Of a stretch of DNA of 64,000 nt, positions 1 to 11,443 are shown piece after piece. The DNA lies in contig MZZL01000117.1 in the NCBI GenBank assembly GCA_002749535.1, forward strand, positions 372,001 to 436,000. Direction: 5' to 3'. The position numbers and the translations under genes were made by a program. This DNA is from Apophysomyces variabilis (Eukaryota; Mucoromycota; Mucoromycetes; Mucorales; Mucoraceae). Under the pieces are notes generated by a model. That model saw only the letters and a list, made by a program, of their open reading frames with translations, made no database searches and was not told the origin of the DNA. How positions within the stretch are numbered: position 1 is the stretch's first letter; each line of letters opens with the position of its first letter.

Positions 1-1412
1 AAGTCAAACCCCATCTGCTTGCTGGCCCAGAGGCTTCAATAGTCGTTTATTTTTTGAAATGGCATTGAATGATGCGTCTTCATCCCAGAATCCCTCGATG
101 CAACAGCAAGGCATGATGATTGCCCCGACAGTCTGTCCACCGATACAACTACAAAGTGTTCCATCTTTGCCGACAGCCACTACCTCCTCTTTCACAAACA
201 CAGCCATTACTACTACATTGTCTGTTTCGTCTTCCTCCAACTTCGTTGGCGAAAATACAAACCGTACCGTTCTATTTAACCAACCCCAGCAATTACTTGC
301 AGGAACTGCTGGAAGCTCTTCTCAGAGCTTGTTTTCGCACGATTTATGGAGCTCCAGCTCATCTGATGTCCGTTCTTCATCTTACAAAATAGCCGCATCG
401 AGCTATTCGTCACAAGAGGTCAGCGGATCATCTACACCCAGCACAACTTGCAAACCGGACCAAGGTGACCAATCAATGTGTGCCGACAACACCTTCGACG
501 TCGATCGAGTCGAAAAAGGTTAAAAAAAAAGCCCAGAAGCAGTAAATTCGGTCTGACGATATTCACCGCCTTTTGCATGCATTTAACTCGATAGGACTTG
601 ACACACGGACTACATTTATGATCAGAAACATTCCAAACAAATACACTCAGGTAATACGTTGGTTTTCCAGATCGGTAACTCAGAGAATTGATTCTTGCTA
701 CGTAGCAAATGCTGATCGATTGCATCGACGCAACCCATAAAGGGACATACGATTTTCTCTATCTTCGCATTGATTTCAAGAATAGATGCAATGTTGGCTA
801 TGCCTTTATCAACTTCATTGATCCGAAGTATGTATTTCAATAAGAAAACGGAAGGGAAAAAACACACAAAAGAATCTACTTACACAAGGAATTAGGTCAG
901 TTATTTCATTTGCAAAGGAGCGCGTTGGAAAACGCTGGTAAATAAGTGCCATAGACACTAAAAGAGCGGAATGATGGTATCTACGTTATTAGATTACTAA
1001 CTAGTTTTATAGGAACCGATTTAATTCGGAAAAGCGTTGTTCATTATCGTATGCCAATATCCAGGGTAAAGAAGCGCTTATTGAAAAGTTCAGAAATTCA
1101 AACGTGATGGAAGAGGAAGAGGCCTATCGTCCAAAAATTTTTTATTCTCATGGTGCCTTGAAAGGCAAAGAGGAAGTAAATATACCAAAAAACACTATGA
1201 TGCATCGTTTGTTATAAATCACCAACCTCCTTTTCATTTAGCCTTTTCCTCAACCGAACCAACCGGTCGCTTCAAGACGCCATCGGCAACAGGCAAAGCA
1301 ACGAAACGATGCCATAATTGAGGATGAACTTACACCTAACTTTCCCTCTCGCCCCCGATCCACGTCTTTTCATTCTTCCTCGTCGTCTTCTTTTCTAAAT
1401 TATTATCGCTGA
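1..1412 (+). CDS. Mei2-like RNA-binding protein, 5'-truncated by window edge
   Basis: The reading frame is open from base 2, so the gene probably begins upstream. The first part (to about 520) is a Ser/Thr/Gln-rich linker. The C-terminal Mei2-type RRM follows: [16 protein letters not shown] (to 650), [20 protein letters not shown] (706 onward), then [33 protein letters not shown] and a Ser-rich tail ending in TGA at 1410-1412. Introns that keep frame are 651-705, 828-895, 938-1012 and about 1177-1241. Mei2-family proteins bind RNA and promote meiosis or differentiation in fungi; the actual role here is inferred from the family. Oddity: between about 510 and 555 the linker frame ends in TAA (521-523) and the RRM frame has TAA at 543-545. 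No canonical intron joins them. One extra A in the A5 run and one in the following AAATT would restore frame, so a sequence error or a real break is possible. Confidence 0.85.
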
Positions 1413-1924
1413 ACGGTAAAATCAATATGTTATTCGCCCCTGAAATTTTACTTGCTTCATCAACCCTATTAGCATAAAAAGAACAAACGCACTTGCTGTT
1501 TAATTTAGTGTTAAACTTGCGCATCGTCATTTCCAAATAAAAAAAAAAGAAAAAGAAAAAGAGGCCCCTTTCTTACTTTCTTCATACGTCCCGAACGCAA
1601 GAAAATCCGATGGACGACTTGCTAAAAACACTCCTGCCGCAAGTTGTAACAGTCATTCACTCAATTCTAATCAAGAAAAGTTTATTGACCCAAGTAAACA
1701 GTTGATTACATTCTGACATTGAACTTTGTTCAACAAGTTCACGGTCTTTTATGAGTGAGATAGGGCTTCATCCGGTTATCATCATGAGAAATCATCGTGG
1801 AATAGCCAATCGTATAATTATTTAGCCGCGAGCCATCCAAAAATGGCGAGCTTACAATTAAAGGCATTTCAATGGCGAAAACAAAAGCTGGCCAGCCTTC
1901 TTTTTCATATATATATATATCGAC
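1413..1924. other. intergenic, no gene seen
   Basis: Spacer between the Mei2-like gene and the cyclin gene, both on the plus strand. It holds an A-rich run near 1540-1560, an AT dinucleotide run near 1908-1920 just before the cyclin start, and short ORFs without recognisable content. The cyclin promoter should lie here. Confidence 0.6.
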
Positions 1925-3082
1925 ATGGATCAGGTGCATCTCATAGCTTGACTTTGAGATCCATGTGTTTATATTCATTTCCAAAATTATAGTGGTACTT
2001 TACGCCTGAGGAGCTCGCTCAGATACCCTCGATCCATGACATGTCCTTGACCCAGGAACACATGGCGCGCTTGGAAGGCTGTGCTATGATCCAGATCATA
2101 GGCTGTAGACTAAAACTGTAATATATTAAGTTCATTTGTTTGTGTATGTCTCCATACTTGTTTATTGAGTACGCTTGCATTCACCAGATCCCAGTTAACT
2201 ATCGCTACAGCCATGGTCTTTTTCCATCGGTTCTACACACGATACTCATTCAAAGAACACGACAGTAAGGCAAGTTTTCTTTGTATGTGCATTATGTATA
2301 TCTGGTTTCTTACGTTATCCGTTCATTTTTTCCCCTTTAGTACATGGCAGCATCGTGTGTCTATGTTGCATGTAAGGTGGAGGACGATAGCCGGAAAGTG
2401 GAAGATCTTGTCGCCGTTTCGGCCCATCATACCTATCGTCATCATTATCAGACTAACCATGCAGCAGAAAAGGAAAAGGTATGAAAAGCAAGCAAGGCTC
2501 TGTTGGGTCAAGCTGCTGTTGGATGACTCACTGTCGGCCTTTTTTACTCTGGGGAAATTCAGATCTATACGAAATGGCGAGATACGATTTTATGGTACGA
2601 ACACTTCCTATTAGAAGCATTATGCTTCGATCTTACGGTAAAACACCCTCATATATACCTACGCGAATTTTCTGCCGACATTGAAAGTAAGATTGACATG
2701 GAACTTTTTCTTATTTACTAAATTGTGGCTTCCCCTAATTGCATTTTCCATCGTTCAGTCCCTGATCAGGTTATGCTGGAAGCATGGGCCTTTGCAAATG
2801 ATAGGTAAACAGAAAAGAAAAGATGAAAAATAGTATGGCTTATTTACAATTATGGTATGTTTTTTTGGGTTTATGCTTTAAAGTCTGCGGCAGACTTTAT
2901 GTATTCAGTATCATCCCCAAATGATTGCCATTGCATGTATATTATTAGCCTTTCAGCATACGGGACTGGACTTCCCGATGGATTTAGATACCAATTTCGG
3001 AAAAGCCGTTGACGAAAATGTAGAATTATTACAAGGTATAGTAGAAAAACTCGTAAGCATACGTGGGGAAGTTAATCGATGA
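1925..3082 (+). CDS. Cyclin K/T-like (CTD-kinase type) cyclin, 7 exons, 240 aa
   Basis: Exons 1925-1933, 1993-2117, 2188-2269, 2341-2478, 2563-2686, 2759-2804 and 2884-3082 total 723 nt with consistent phases and encode 240 aa. The N-terminal WYFTPEELAQIPS is the signature of cyclin K/T and Ctk2-type cyclins. The first cyclin box follows (TIATAMVFFHRFYTRYSFKE, then YMAASCVYVACKVED), and a second box contains LEALCFDLTVKHPHIYL and ALANDSLRQTLC-like sequence. Family members activate Cdk9/Cdk12-type kinases that phosphorylate the RNA polymerase II C-terminal domain. Two structural points are unusual: exon 1 is only 9 nt (ATG GAT CAG), and the third intron has a GC donor (AAG|GCAAGT at 2270) with normal AG acceptor at 2340. 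The exact subfamily is not settled; the protein is near the short end for cyclin K. Confidence 0.85.
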
Positions 3083-3856
3083 TACGGTATTAGAAATCAT
3101 TACTGAACTCTCCAACGTGTACACTGTGCGACAGTCAAGCTAAAGCCTTCCTCATAAAGTTCAACATTTTATCGATTCTTTTTTTTAGAAAAAAGGAGAA
3201 AGAGAGAAAGAGAAAGAGAGGATGCGACGTGGTTTCAGCAACTTTCCCAGTTCCACCTGTTGGTACGGACGGTGGGATATCGGTGCCAGCATAGTTTTCT
3301 GGATAAAAAGTATATATCATTGTAAACCAACACTATTCAGCGTCGAATACAGTAAAGCAGTAGAAGGTGGTTAATTGCCTAGCCAAGGAAAATCCTATCC
3401 GTCACCAGGTGAAATCCAAAAGAATAAATACTCCGTTCTCAACCCAGAGACACCTTTCTGCGTATGATTCGTTGTTCTCTGAAAACTCTTGCGCTGATGA
3501 AGCAAAGAAGTTTATGTTTGCTCAGGACGATCCTTGACTCTGTGCAAGTACGCCTTAGTTGAACCGTTCCTGCTAGGTTGGAAAAAAGTTGTTTCTGGTA
3601 CGATAGCAAAGCTTCAAGCTTCTGGATGCTAGACAACCTGTTTAGACAAGTGCAATTCACTGTTGTTTCCTACTATTTGTATTACAAACAAGCGATTCAT
3701 ATAGGGAAATCGTGTTAAGCACCAGTAGAGGTGATACGGCGTTCCTGTGTTATGCGTAGACTTGCATTGAGCAAACACTTGATCCCTAGCTAGGATAAGC
3801 CAGCATACGAAAGGTCGTCCCCATTTCAGAGTATCTTTTCCATTATACTATCGATA
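3083..3856. other. intergenic, no gene seen
   Basis: Convergent spacer downstream of the cyclin gene. It has an AG-rich run near 3189-3222. The small ORFs in it have no family resemblance. Confidence 0.5.
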
Positions 3857-4455
3857 GGGTACCGCACGGTTCGGTTCCAGCAAACCAACGAACCGAACCT
3901 AATCGAAGCAAAAGGATAATAAAAAGACTATATACAGAACCTTTTTATTGGAGAAATAGAGAGTATAAGACCTATCTATTATACTTATGGTAGAAAGAGC
4001 GCGTTTTTCCGCAGGAAGTACGATTATCACAGTTTGAAAAGTGGTTTACATCAGAATTAGCCTGACATATTTAGTCATCTGAAATGAACAATGTCTGGCG
4101 TCTTATTAATACACTTTAAAGGTGCAATGAGCAACATTTCGTCCTTGCTAATTTCTGTAGAGATTTCTGTAAATCAGGCCACTGTTCGAACAACGTCAAT
4201 ACCAATTCAACGTTGCTTTTCAGTATGGTGGCTCTTAACTCTTATACGCATGGGATGGACTAGACCAACGTTTTACAACCAGTTATTGTTCTTAAAATTA
4301 TGGTCGCCTTTTCTTTTGATTAAACTACAGGCAAACTCAGAATTCCCATAAGTTAGTCCAAGTAAAAAGTATTTTGAATTCTTGTTTGGATTCTTCGGTT
4401 CCCTTATAAAGAACCGACTTCAGTTCCGCTTTTTCGGTTCGTTTTCGGAACCCTA
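3857..4455. mobile_element. Probable non-autonomous hAT-like element
   Basis: The left end reads TAGGGTACCG and the reverse complement of the right end reads TAGGGTTCCG. Inside each end are clustered GGTTCGGTT-type motifs (3865-3910 on the left, 4395-4450 on the right), the subterminal-repeat layout typical of hAT transposons. The interior has only an unrecognised 86-codon ORF, so the element would be non-autonomous. The flanks give only a weak target-site match (ACTATCGAT against GCGATTGAT), so boundaries are approximate. A similar terminal style is seen at 21571. Confidence 0.45.
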
Positions 4456-4872
4456 GCGATTGATAGGAGTGCAATGGTGGAGTGAACAGCTGCTGTTGGT
4501 TTGGTTACGGTTCAAGAGCACCTGAGAAATGGGAAGCAAAATGTAGTTAGAGACTTCAATAACATGTACGTTGCAACACTGTTGTATAGCGAAAAATATA
4601 TAAAAGAACCTGTTCTGCGGTTAGGATGCCAGCAGAGACATATGAGACGCTTGCAGGATATACATATACGTTTGTAGAACAAATACTAAGACCAACACCA
4701 AGCAGGATAGGCAAATAATTCTGGTTCTACAACTGAACGCTTAAACCTCACCTTCATCGCCTACCATGGATTCTTTATTCGAGCTATAACAAAAAGGACA
4801 GAGCGAGGACCAGGGTAGCTGTTATTGATAGAAATGCTTATGTTTATTAAAGTAATAGGTAACAACAGATAA
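4456..4872. other. intergenic, 3' flank of formin gene
   Basis: No gene seen. This lies just downstream of the formin stop codon (minus strand) and should contain its 3' UTR and polyadenylation site. Confidence 0.5.
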
Positions 4873-7800
4873 CTACACAGTTTGCAGGCTTTTCAGGAGA
4901 TCTTCTGCTGATATGTCCTCTTCCATAGAATCGTCCGCTTGTCGATGACGTGCTTTACGTTGACGTGTTCGTACTTCAGCTTCTCCTGTTCTCAATTTTG
5001 CTAGCAAATTGTCCATCATATTACGATCATCATCAGTGCCGGTTGTCGCTTCTGCAAAAGATAGATTAGAAAACTTTAATGCGATGGGCGAAATCATCCT
5101 ACCTTCAGAAATATCAACACCCTCGACGCGCGAAACATTCTTTGCAGCAGCTGCTTCTGCTGCCGCTTCTTTCTTAGCCGCAAGCCTCTGCTTTCGTTCT
5201 TCTTCCTCACGTTTACGTTTCTCCTCTCGTTCCACTTTTTGCCAGTGCTTTTCCTCAGCGATGGCTGCTATCTTCCAGCTGCTAACAAATTGTGCAAAGG
5301 TGCCAAAGAAATCATCAGGTCGCATGACGTTCGGGTTTTCACCGTAATACAGCATGACACTTTTCCATTTGGCGTCCATGTTACGATAGAGTGTTTCAAG
5401 GTCCTCGAAATGATTAGCAGCAGCTTCATGATGCTCTGTCATCACTTCAGCGAAACGATCGCCCTCTTCTAGCTCCACGTCTTCAGGTTGCCATTTGGTA
5501 CCTAATTCCAGGTTCAACTGCTTCAGGCCCTGGCGCATATCTGTGTACTGTTGCACCATATCATTGACACTAGCCATGACTAAAAACAAAAATAAGCTGA
5601 CGCACTCAATGTAGCAAAGACGTACTTCGCTGGGCTTGATCCGTGTTTTTCAAATCGTCCAAGAATCCTAACAAGTGAGGGAATTGTCTTCGCGTAACGC
5701 CTGTCAAAACGTGCAGCAGACTTAACGAGGACACATTGGATGCCTTGGTGTCAGCCAACTATAGGATATTCAGAATTGTTAACAGCATACTGAAAATTAT
5801 GCTCACTTGCCTTATTAATGCTACCGATTCGCATGCCGAAGGCACCACCTTGCAAGCTTGAAGCATTCATGAAATTACCCACAACCAGAATGAGCTAATT
5901 AATGCAAGAATTAACATGAGTATTTCAATATGAGGTGCGAATACTTGCACAAAGTAATTCTTTGAATTTCACAGAATCGCGCAACTTATCGGATACTTCA
6001 ACGACTACTTTCATATTCTGCAAGATGATATTAGTCTACTTGACTTTACAAAAATAAGTCACCTTAGAGAGTTGGTCATATTTCTCCCAAAACTGCACTC
6101 GGAAAAGCATGAATTGAAGTCTGACTTCATAGCGATAAATTTTCATCATCTGCGTACCAATAAGTGCTTAGAATTCCGTATCTTCCTTCAATTATTACCT
6201 CAACGGTAAATTGTTCTGGCAAATCCAATTCCTCGCACTCTTCTGCAGAAGCTTGCATGTATTTCTCCATTTTTTTCAGATCGTCATCCTTGTTGGGTGC
6301 ATATGAGATCAGATTACCCAAAAACGTATCTGTGCATAGATCGTCGTCAACGGCGAGGATGCGTGCGCGTACTTCTTGGTTAGATTCGAACTGTTTGACT
6401 TTCGGCAAAATGGCGATGTCTAGGAAACTTCAATTAGCTTGATCGTCTCAGTAGCCCAATACTTACTGATGTTACGGCTCTTCTCTTTGCTCAAGAATTT
6501 GACGGCGTCCTTTTTCTCTTCAATCTTGTTCTTCAACCGTCGTTCGAAGAAAGTATTAATCTTTGCAGGGAACAGGTCTTCAATTTTTGTAAATATGCCA
6601 TTTTCATCTAACTGGTCTTCCAGTTGGCCCTCGTCGACGCCTTCAAGTACCCAGATAGTGTTTTCGGTCCCTCTTGCATCGAGTTTCTGCCATTGGAAAT
6701 TCTTGAGTTTGACTTGAGGATAGTGGCGAAGTTGTTTGCGGAGCGGGCCCGTAGGGACAGGCGGCGCATTTGGACCCCGAGCACCTATCAATCTAATTAA
6801 GCTCGCATTCTCTCTGACATATCATACCTGGTGGAGGTGGTGGCGGTGGCGGACATCCTGGGCCACCTGGGGCTAATGGTTTGGTTAATCAATATGCTAA
6901 ATTAGATATTCAACACATACGTGGTGGTGGCGGTGGGGGTGCACCAGGCCCTCCCGGAGCTAACGTAAATATGGGGTAAGATTACATCATACTCGTACAG
7001 ATACTGTTAAGGACTTACGTGGTGGCGGTGGAGGTGGCACACCTGCTCCTCCTGGAGCTGACATGAAAAGGTTAGATCAACATTTACTGGTTCCATCGAA
7101 CAAGAACTTACGAGGTGGTGGTGGCGGAGGTGGCGGAGATGATACACCTGCTCCTCCTGGAGCTGATATTAGAAGGTTAGATCAAACGCTTGCTGGTTAC
7201 ATCGAACAAGCACTTACGAGGCGGTGGTGGAGGTGGTGGAGGTGGCACGCCTGGTCCTCCTGGCGCTAGATAAGCCAATAAAGTTGAGTCATGTGCCTCC
7301 AGGCATAAGATTTCTAGACTTACGAGGAGGTGGCGGAGGTGGTGGAGGAGGTATACCCGGTCCTCCTGGCGCTAAACGTGGTTTCAGTAACATTTAACTC
7401 TCACACCGTTGGTAAACGATCATGACAACTTACGAGGTGGTGGTGGCGGTGGTGGCGCTGCTGTTGTTGCTCCTGGCGCTGATAGACCATGGGCGGGGGT
7501 TAGATCATATTTATTTTCACGGACATCGTCTGACTTACGAGGTGGTGGCGGTGGTGGCGGTGGTGGCACTGAATCTGTGTTGCCTGTAGTTACCGGTAAA
7601 CAACCTGCTTAGTGCGTGCGACCTATAAATCTTACCAGAAAAGGATGGATAAATATCCTGACCTTCGGAAGCTTTCGTTGAGAATTATATTAGCTTGACA
7701 ATTCTGTAAAGGTGAATTTGCACGTACATGTTGAAGTAGGTTGAATGCCTGGAATTTCGGAACTGTCACCTGTCGCTGTATTACTTTAGTCTTCAGCTGC

Positions 7801-10471
7801 TTTACTTTAGATATACCTTCATGGTTATTGTCGCCTGACGCTATGTTTGCCATTTGTTGTACGTTGGTATCATTTAATGTTTTCTACAAATAATTGATAA
7901 CCGCGCTTTAGCTATCTCAATATCTTACCATCGCTAATGTTTGTTGTTGTCTGCCAGCGGCCTTTGAGCTAAGCGCTCCAGACATCTTCCATTCGTTACC
8001 AAGTACTAAACCAGAGGTTGCTGGGGCTGAACTTTGATCGCTGTACGTTGACTTATTTTTCTCTTTCAGCTGCTCTTCCAACATGGCAATTGTGTTTCTC
8101 GAAGTTCTTAGTAACGCTCTTAGTGATGCATTTTCCATCTTTAGATTGAGCGAGCCTAAACAATATATATGTAAGTTTGAAATCAGTTTGATATCCGGTA
8201 AACGTACGTCTTGGCGTCGTATCAGTTGTAGTTGTTGTTGAAGATAAAGGTGCATTGACACCTTGTTGTGACTTATGATACTCCAGCTCTAGTCTCAGTT
8301 CCTTATTTTCAGTCCCTAGCCTCAATAATCGTTCTCTATTCTCGGCTGCCTCTTCTTCTAGTTGCTGCAATCGATCGAGATCACTGAACTTTTGAATCAT
8401 ATTGCCGACAGACATGCCATAAGCTGATCCAAAATCGTCCAATGATGTGCTATTGCGACGGTCCATCACAATATGATGAACAATCTCGCTAATCATTTGG
8501 TGATATCGAGCTCTAGACGGGTTATTAGACGAGTGCCCTGCTTCCTTCCCGTACATACTTTGTTTCTGGTTCTCCTTTAATGAGTAGCATACTTCGTAGT
8601 GTGGCTAATAGAAAATCAAGAGCCCGTGGTGCATCGGCAATATTATCTAGGATAAGATCGAGTAGTTCAGATGGCTGTGATATATCTGAATAGAGAGACA
8701 TGTCATCTCCGAAAGCTTCCTCAAGGTCATTCTCCGCGGCAATTTTGTATGCGTCAATCTGAACGTAGAGTAGATGATATTTGAGAGCTTCTAGCTTTGG
8801 AAGAATACGGTCCATGCCAGATGCCTTGAATTGGTTACGCAAAAAGATACGCTCATGGACGTCTGCCGGAACTTTGGTCAACAAGTTCACAAGCATCATA
8901 TTTGACAACTAATGTAGCATGAGTCAGTCGTACGTTTTAGCAATAAATATACGATATACCGCATACTCCATTAAGTGATTATCTGGTGCATTATATACGC
9001 CTAGTCTTTTCAAATCCTCATGCGCTCCGACTAAAGACCCCATTTTGCCACGGCCATCTACAGTGTATTCGAGATCTTTCATCCACTCATCAAAGATATT
9101 CAAATCCTTGCGGTGCTGTCGCACCAGCTCAAAACCCTTTAAAACGTGTGCATGACCTGTAGGCACCTCGCAATAACAAACGAAGAATAGCATATCGCAG
9201 ACGGTCTTGCGCGTCTGCCAATGAGGACACGACAGCGAGAATACCAATGTATGGATATAGTTCGGATGAGCTATTGCTTCCCGGATACCCCACTACAGAT
9301 GAAACATCAATATCATTCACTTAATAGAACCTTGACTTACTCTAGTGTTAAGGAGAACTTTGATGCATTTCACAATTTCTATTTCGAGGTCGAGTATCCT
9401 GTCTTTTCTGTAGCATGATTCAAGTCAATTGCGTTCTGTGATTCCTACAACGTACTAACCTCTCTGGCTGGTGGTTTAAATAAGCTAAACCATTTGATAG
9501 AACGTGTAATCCCTTGAGGTTGATAAATTTGATAATCCAGCTATCATATCGTGTTACAGACAAAACTCACATATTCCGGTTTCACTTACTCTATAGGCCT
9601 TGTTCTTAGACTGACTTCAAGATGAGCTGCCAAGGAAGGTGTCACGGCGCGTAAATCGGCTTCCATGAATTTGCGGATATAGAATTCGGGTGAATTGCGG
9701 TCAGAAGCCGTTGAGCTATTCTCATAGACAACCGCGCTGCTGGTTGCGCTGCTGTTTGACGTATTCAATGAAGGAGTAATGATACCGGACGATCGACGAG
9801 GATTTGGTAACTGGCTAGAACGATGACCAGAATAATTTTCCACAGCACGCGCACCAGCATCGAGCGTAGCTGACCACATTTCTCCTGCCTTTTCTGCAAT
9901 GACATTAATAAGAGGTGCTGGTTGACTATCATCAGTTGTGTTCGATGGTTTGGCTCCTGAAGCTATCATCTCGGCGTGTCGATCCTGATTTATCATAAGC
10001 CATTTCTTTTGTACGTCCCATGCTCGCATACTATCTCTAATACGTTCGTCACGTATCCCTCGCCGTGCCTGCGGTGTATTAGTCCACAGTACCAGAATTA
10101 TCCAGCCCAAACACACTCACAAGCATTTGGTCAAACATTTCGTTCACTTGATCTTCTGGTGGCATAGCAGCCATATCTAACTGAGGAGCTTGACCATCAA
10201 GCGATGAACGACCAAAACTGGTGCTGCGCCGAGAGCCGTCGAAAGAGCCCCGATTGACTTTCATATACTATTAGTACTTGTCTGATTCGATGCATATATA
10301 TATTTGTATATGATACTTACGAGACGAACTCTGGAAGGATAGGCGAGAGTCATGCGATTGTCTTACTGGAAGTGTTGCCGCTGTGGACTGTCTACCAGGT
10401 GGCCCTGGACTCTGCGAGTCATTGGGAGGCTTTGACTTCCTTCTCCCGAGGCGATCGAAGAAGTCTGCCAT
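4873..10471 (-). CDS. Diaphanous-related formin (GBD/FH3-FH1-FH2-DAD)
   Basis: Multi-exon gene for an actin-nucleating formin. The start MADFFDRLGRRK is at 10471; an in-frame ATG at 10486 adds MHSAN. The N-terminal half carries the Rho-binding and FH3 region (e.g. DQVNEMFDQMLV, FYIRKFMEADLRAVTPS, FDEWMKDLEYTVDGRG, KVPADVHERIFLRNQFKASG), then a coiled-coil-like stretch (LQQLEEEAAENRERLLRLG) around 8100-8400. A proline-rich FH1 follows at 6828-7583, then FH2 beginning PLRKQLRHYPQVKLKNFQWQ at about 6700-6784 and running to about 5100. The C-terminus has a diaphanous autoregulatory domain, MDNLLAKLRTGEA, followed by basic residues. Known role of the family: profilin-actin binding through FH1 and processive filament elongation through FH2, released from autoinhibition by Rho GTPases. 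It is the likely polarity/septation formin of this fungus. The FH1 is split into eight small exons, described separately. Confidence 0.92.
6828..7583 (-). repeat. Tandem array of eight FH1 mini-exons with their introns
   Basis: Eight exon-intron units lie in tandem within the formin gene. Exon spans read from the donor (CTTAC or ATAC on the plus strand) and acceptor (CT) marks are 6828-6872, 6921-6959, 7019-7057, 7112-7162, 7218-7265, 7324-7371, 7434-7478 and 7539-7583, i.e. 45, 39, 39, 51, 48, 48, 45 and 45 nt. All lengths are multiples of three and the phase is constant, so any exon could be skipped or duplicated without a frameshift. Each encodes about 13-17 residues of the form APGGAG(V)PPPPPP. 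The introns are 48-62 nt, and neighbours resemble each other (for example the intron pair at 7058-7111 and 7163-7217), indicating duplication of whole exon-intron units rather than simple expansion of a proline codon tract. Confidence 0.85.
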
Positions 10472-10486
10472 GTTTGCAGAATGCAC

Positions 10487-11443
10487 AGAAGGAAAAAGTT
10501 GTACCTGTACATCTGTTTCAACTTTTCCGAACTTTCAAGCCTTAGCAGTTTTGGTCCCCCGACGTTCTTTGGGCTTATTCTATGCCTTTGCAAGATTTCC
10601 GTTACACAATCACACTACAGTCAGGTGAAAATCGTGATTTTCTTCTTGTACGTGAATGACAATGAGTCGAACGGGCTAGTCTTGCTAGATATTGGTGATG
10701 GGCATAACCTGGAATCAAGAGAACTTCGAAGAAAGAACACTGCAAAGAAACAGATGTTAGGACGGAAATCCTTTATTGGATGATAACAAATCGCTGATGA
10801 TGTGGTTTGCATAACCCGTTGAACCTGGTGATCATATGGAAAATTAAACCTCGCTCGAAAGTTTTCTCGAGTAACTCGCAATAAACATTATTGCACAATA
10901 TTTCGCGCCGTAGAAACTGTTTCAATATCATTGTATACGCTAAAATCAAAAAAATATATGCGTAAACCGTGCCAAAAAGAAAACAGCTTGTGGCAAGTGA
11001 ATTCAGCCAAGGAGGGGCTTAGAAAACGATTAATTGGTATACAGGAGGAAATGATCAAAGCGAAGTTGCATTGCTGTGGTGTTACCTGAAGACGCAGTAC
11101 CAACTCCTAGACAGGAAAGGGAACGAGTTGGTAGAAAGCGGAGGAGTGACTATAATCTCTTTCTGTGCAAGGCTTAGCTGCAAAAACAAGATCCAAGTTG
11201 AATGGCATACGTTTGATTATCAATATTCATAGTGGAGAACTAAAATATGGTTGCTTTTCTGTTGGTTCTCAGAAATGACTCAATAACAGATTGGCCAAGA
11301 CAGGCCTTTGAAGGACAGACGATCTATTATATAATGCAATCCATATTCTCATCTTGGCGTAACAACTAGTATCCTACAAAGCAGGTCTTAATCAGTGAAT
11401 GAAAGGGGCGTGCGATTATGAACCTATCCTCATTGATATGCTA
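10487..11443. other. intergenic, formin promoter side and lipase 3' flank
   Basis: The formin (minus) starts at the left and the lipase (minus) ends at the right. No recognisable coding content; the small ORFs here show no family motif. Confidence 0.5.

Noticed and set aside
4091..4351. 86-codon ORF inside the hAT-like element
   Set aside because: No transposase motif (no RW, no dimerisation motif); probably non-coding interior.
5009..5347. 112-codon plus-strand ORF opposite the formin C-terminus
   Set aside because: Antisense shadow of the coding exon with Ser/Arg-rich composition mirroring the codons.
7063..7612. Plus-strand Gly-rich ORFs across the FH1 region
   Set aside because: They are the reverse complement of proline codons in formin exons and run through introns.
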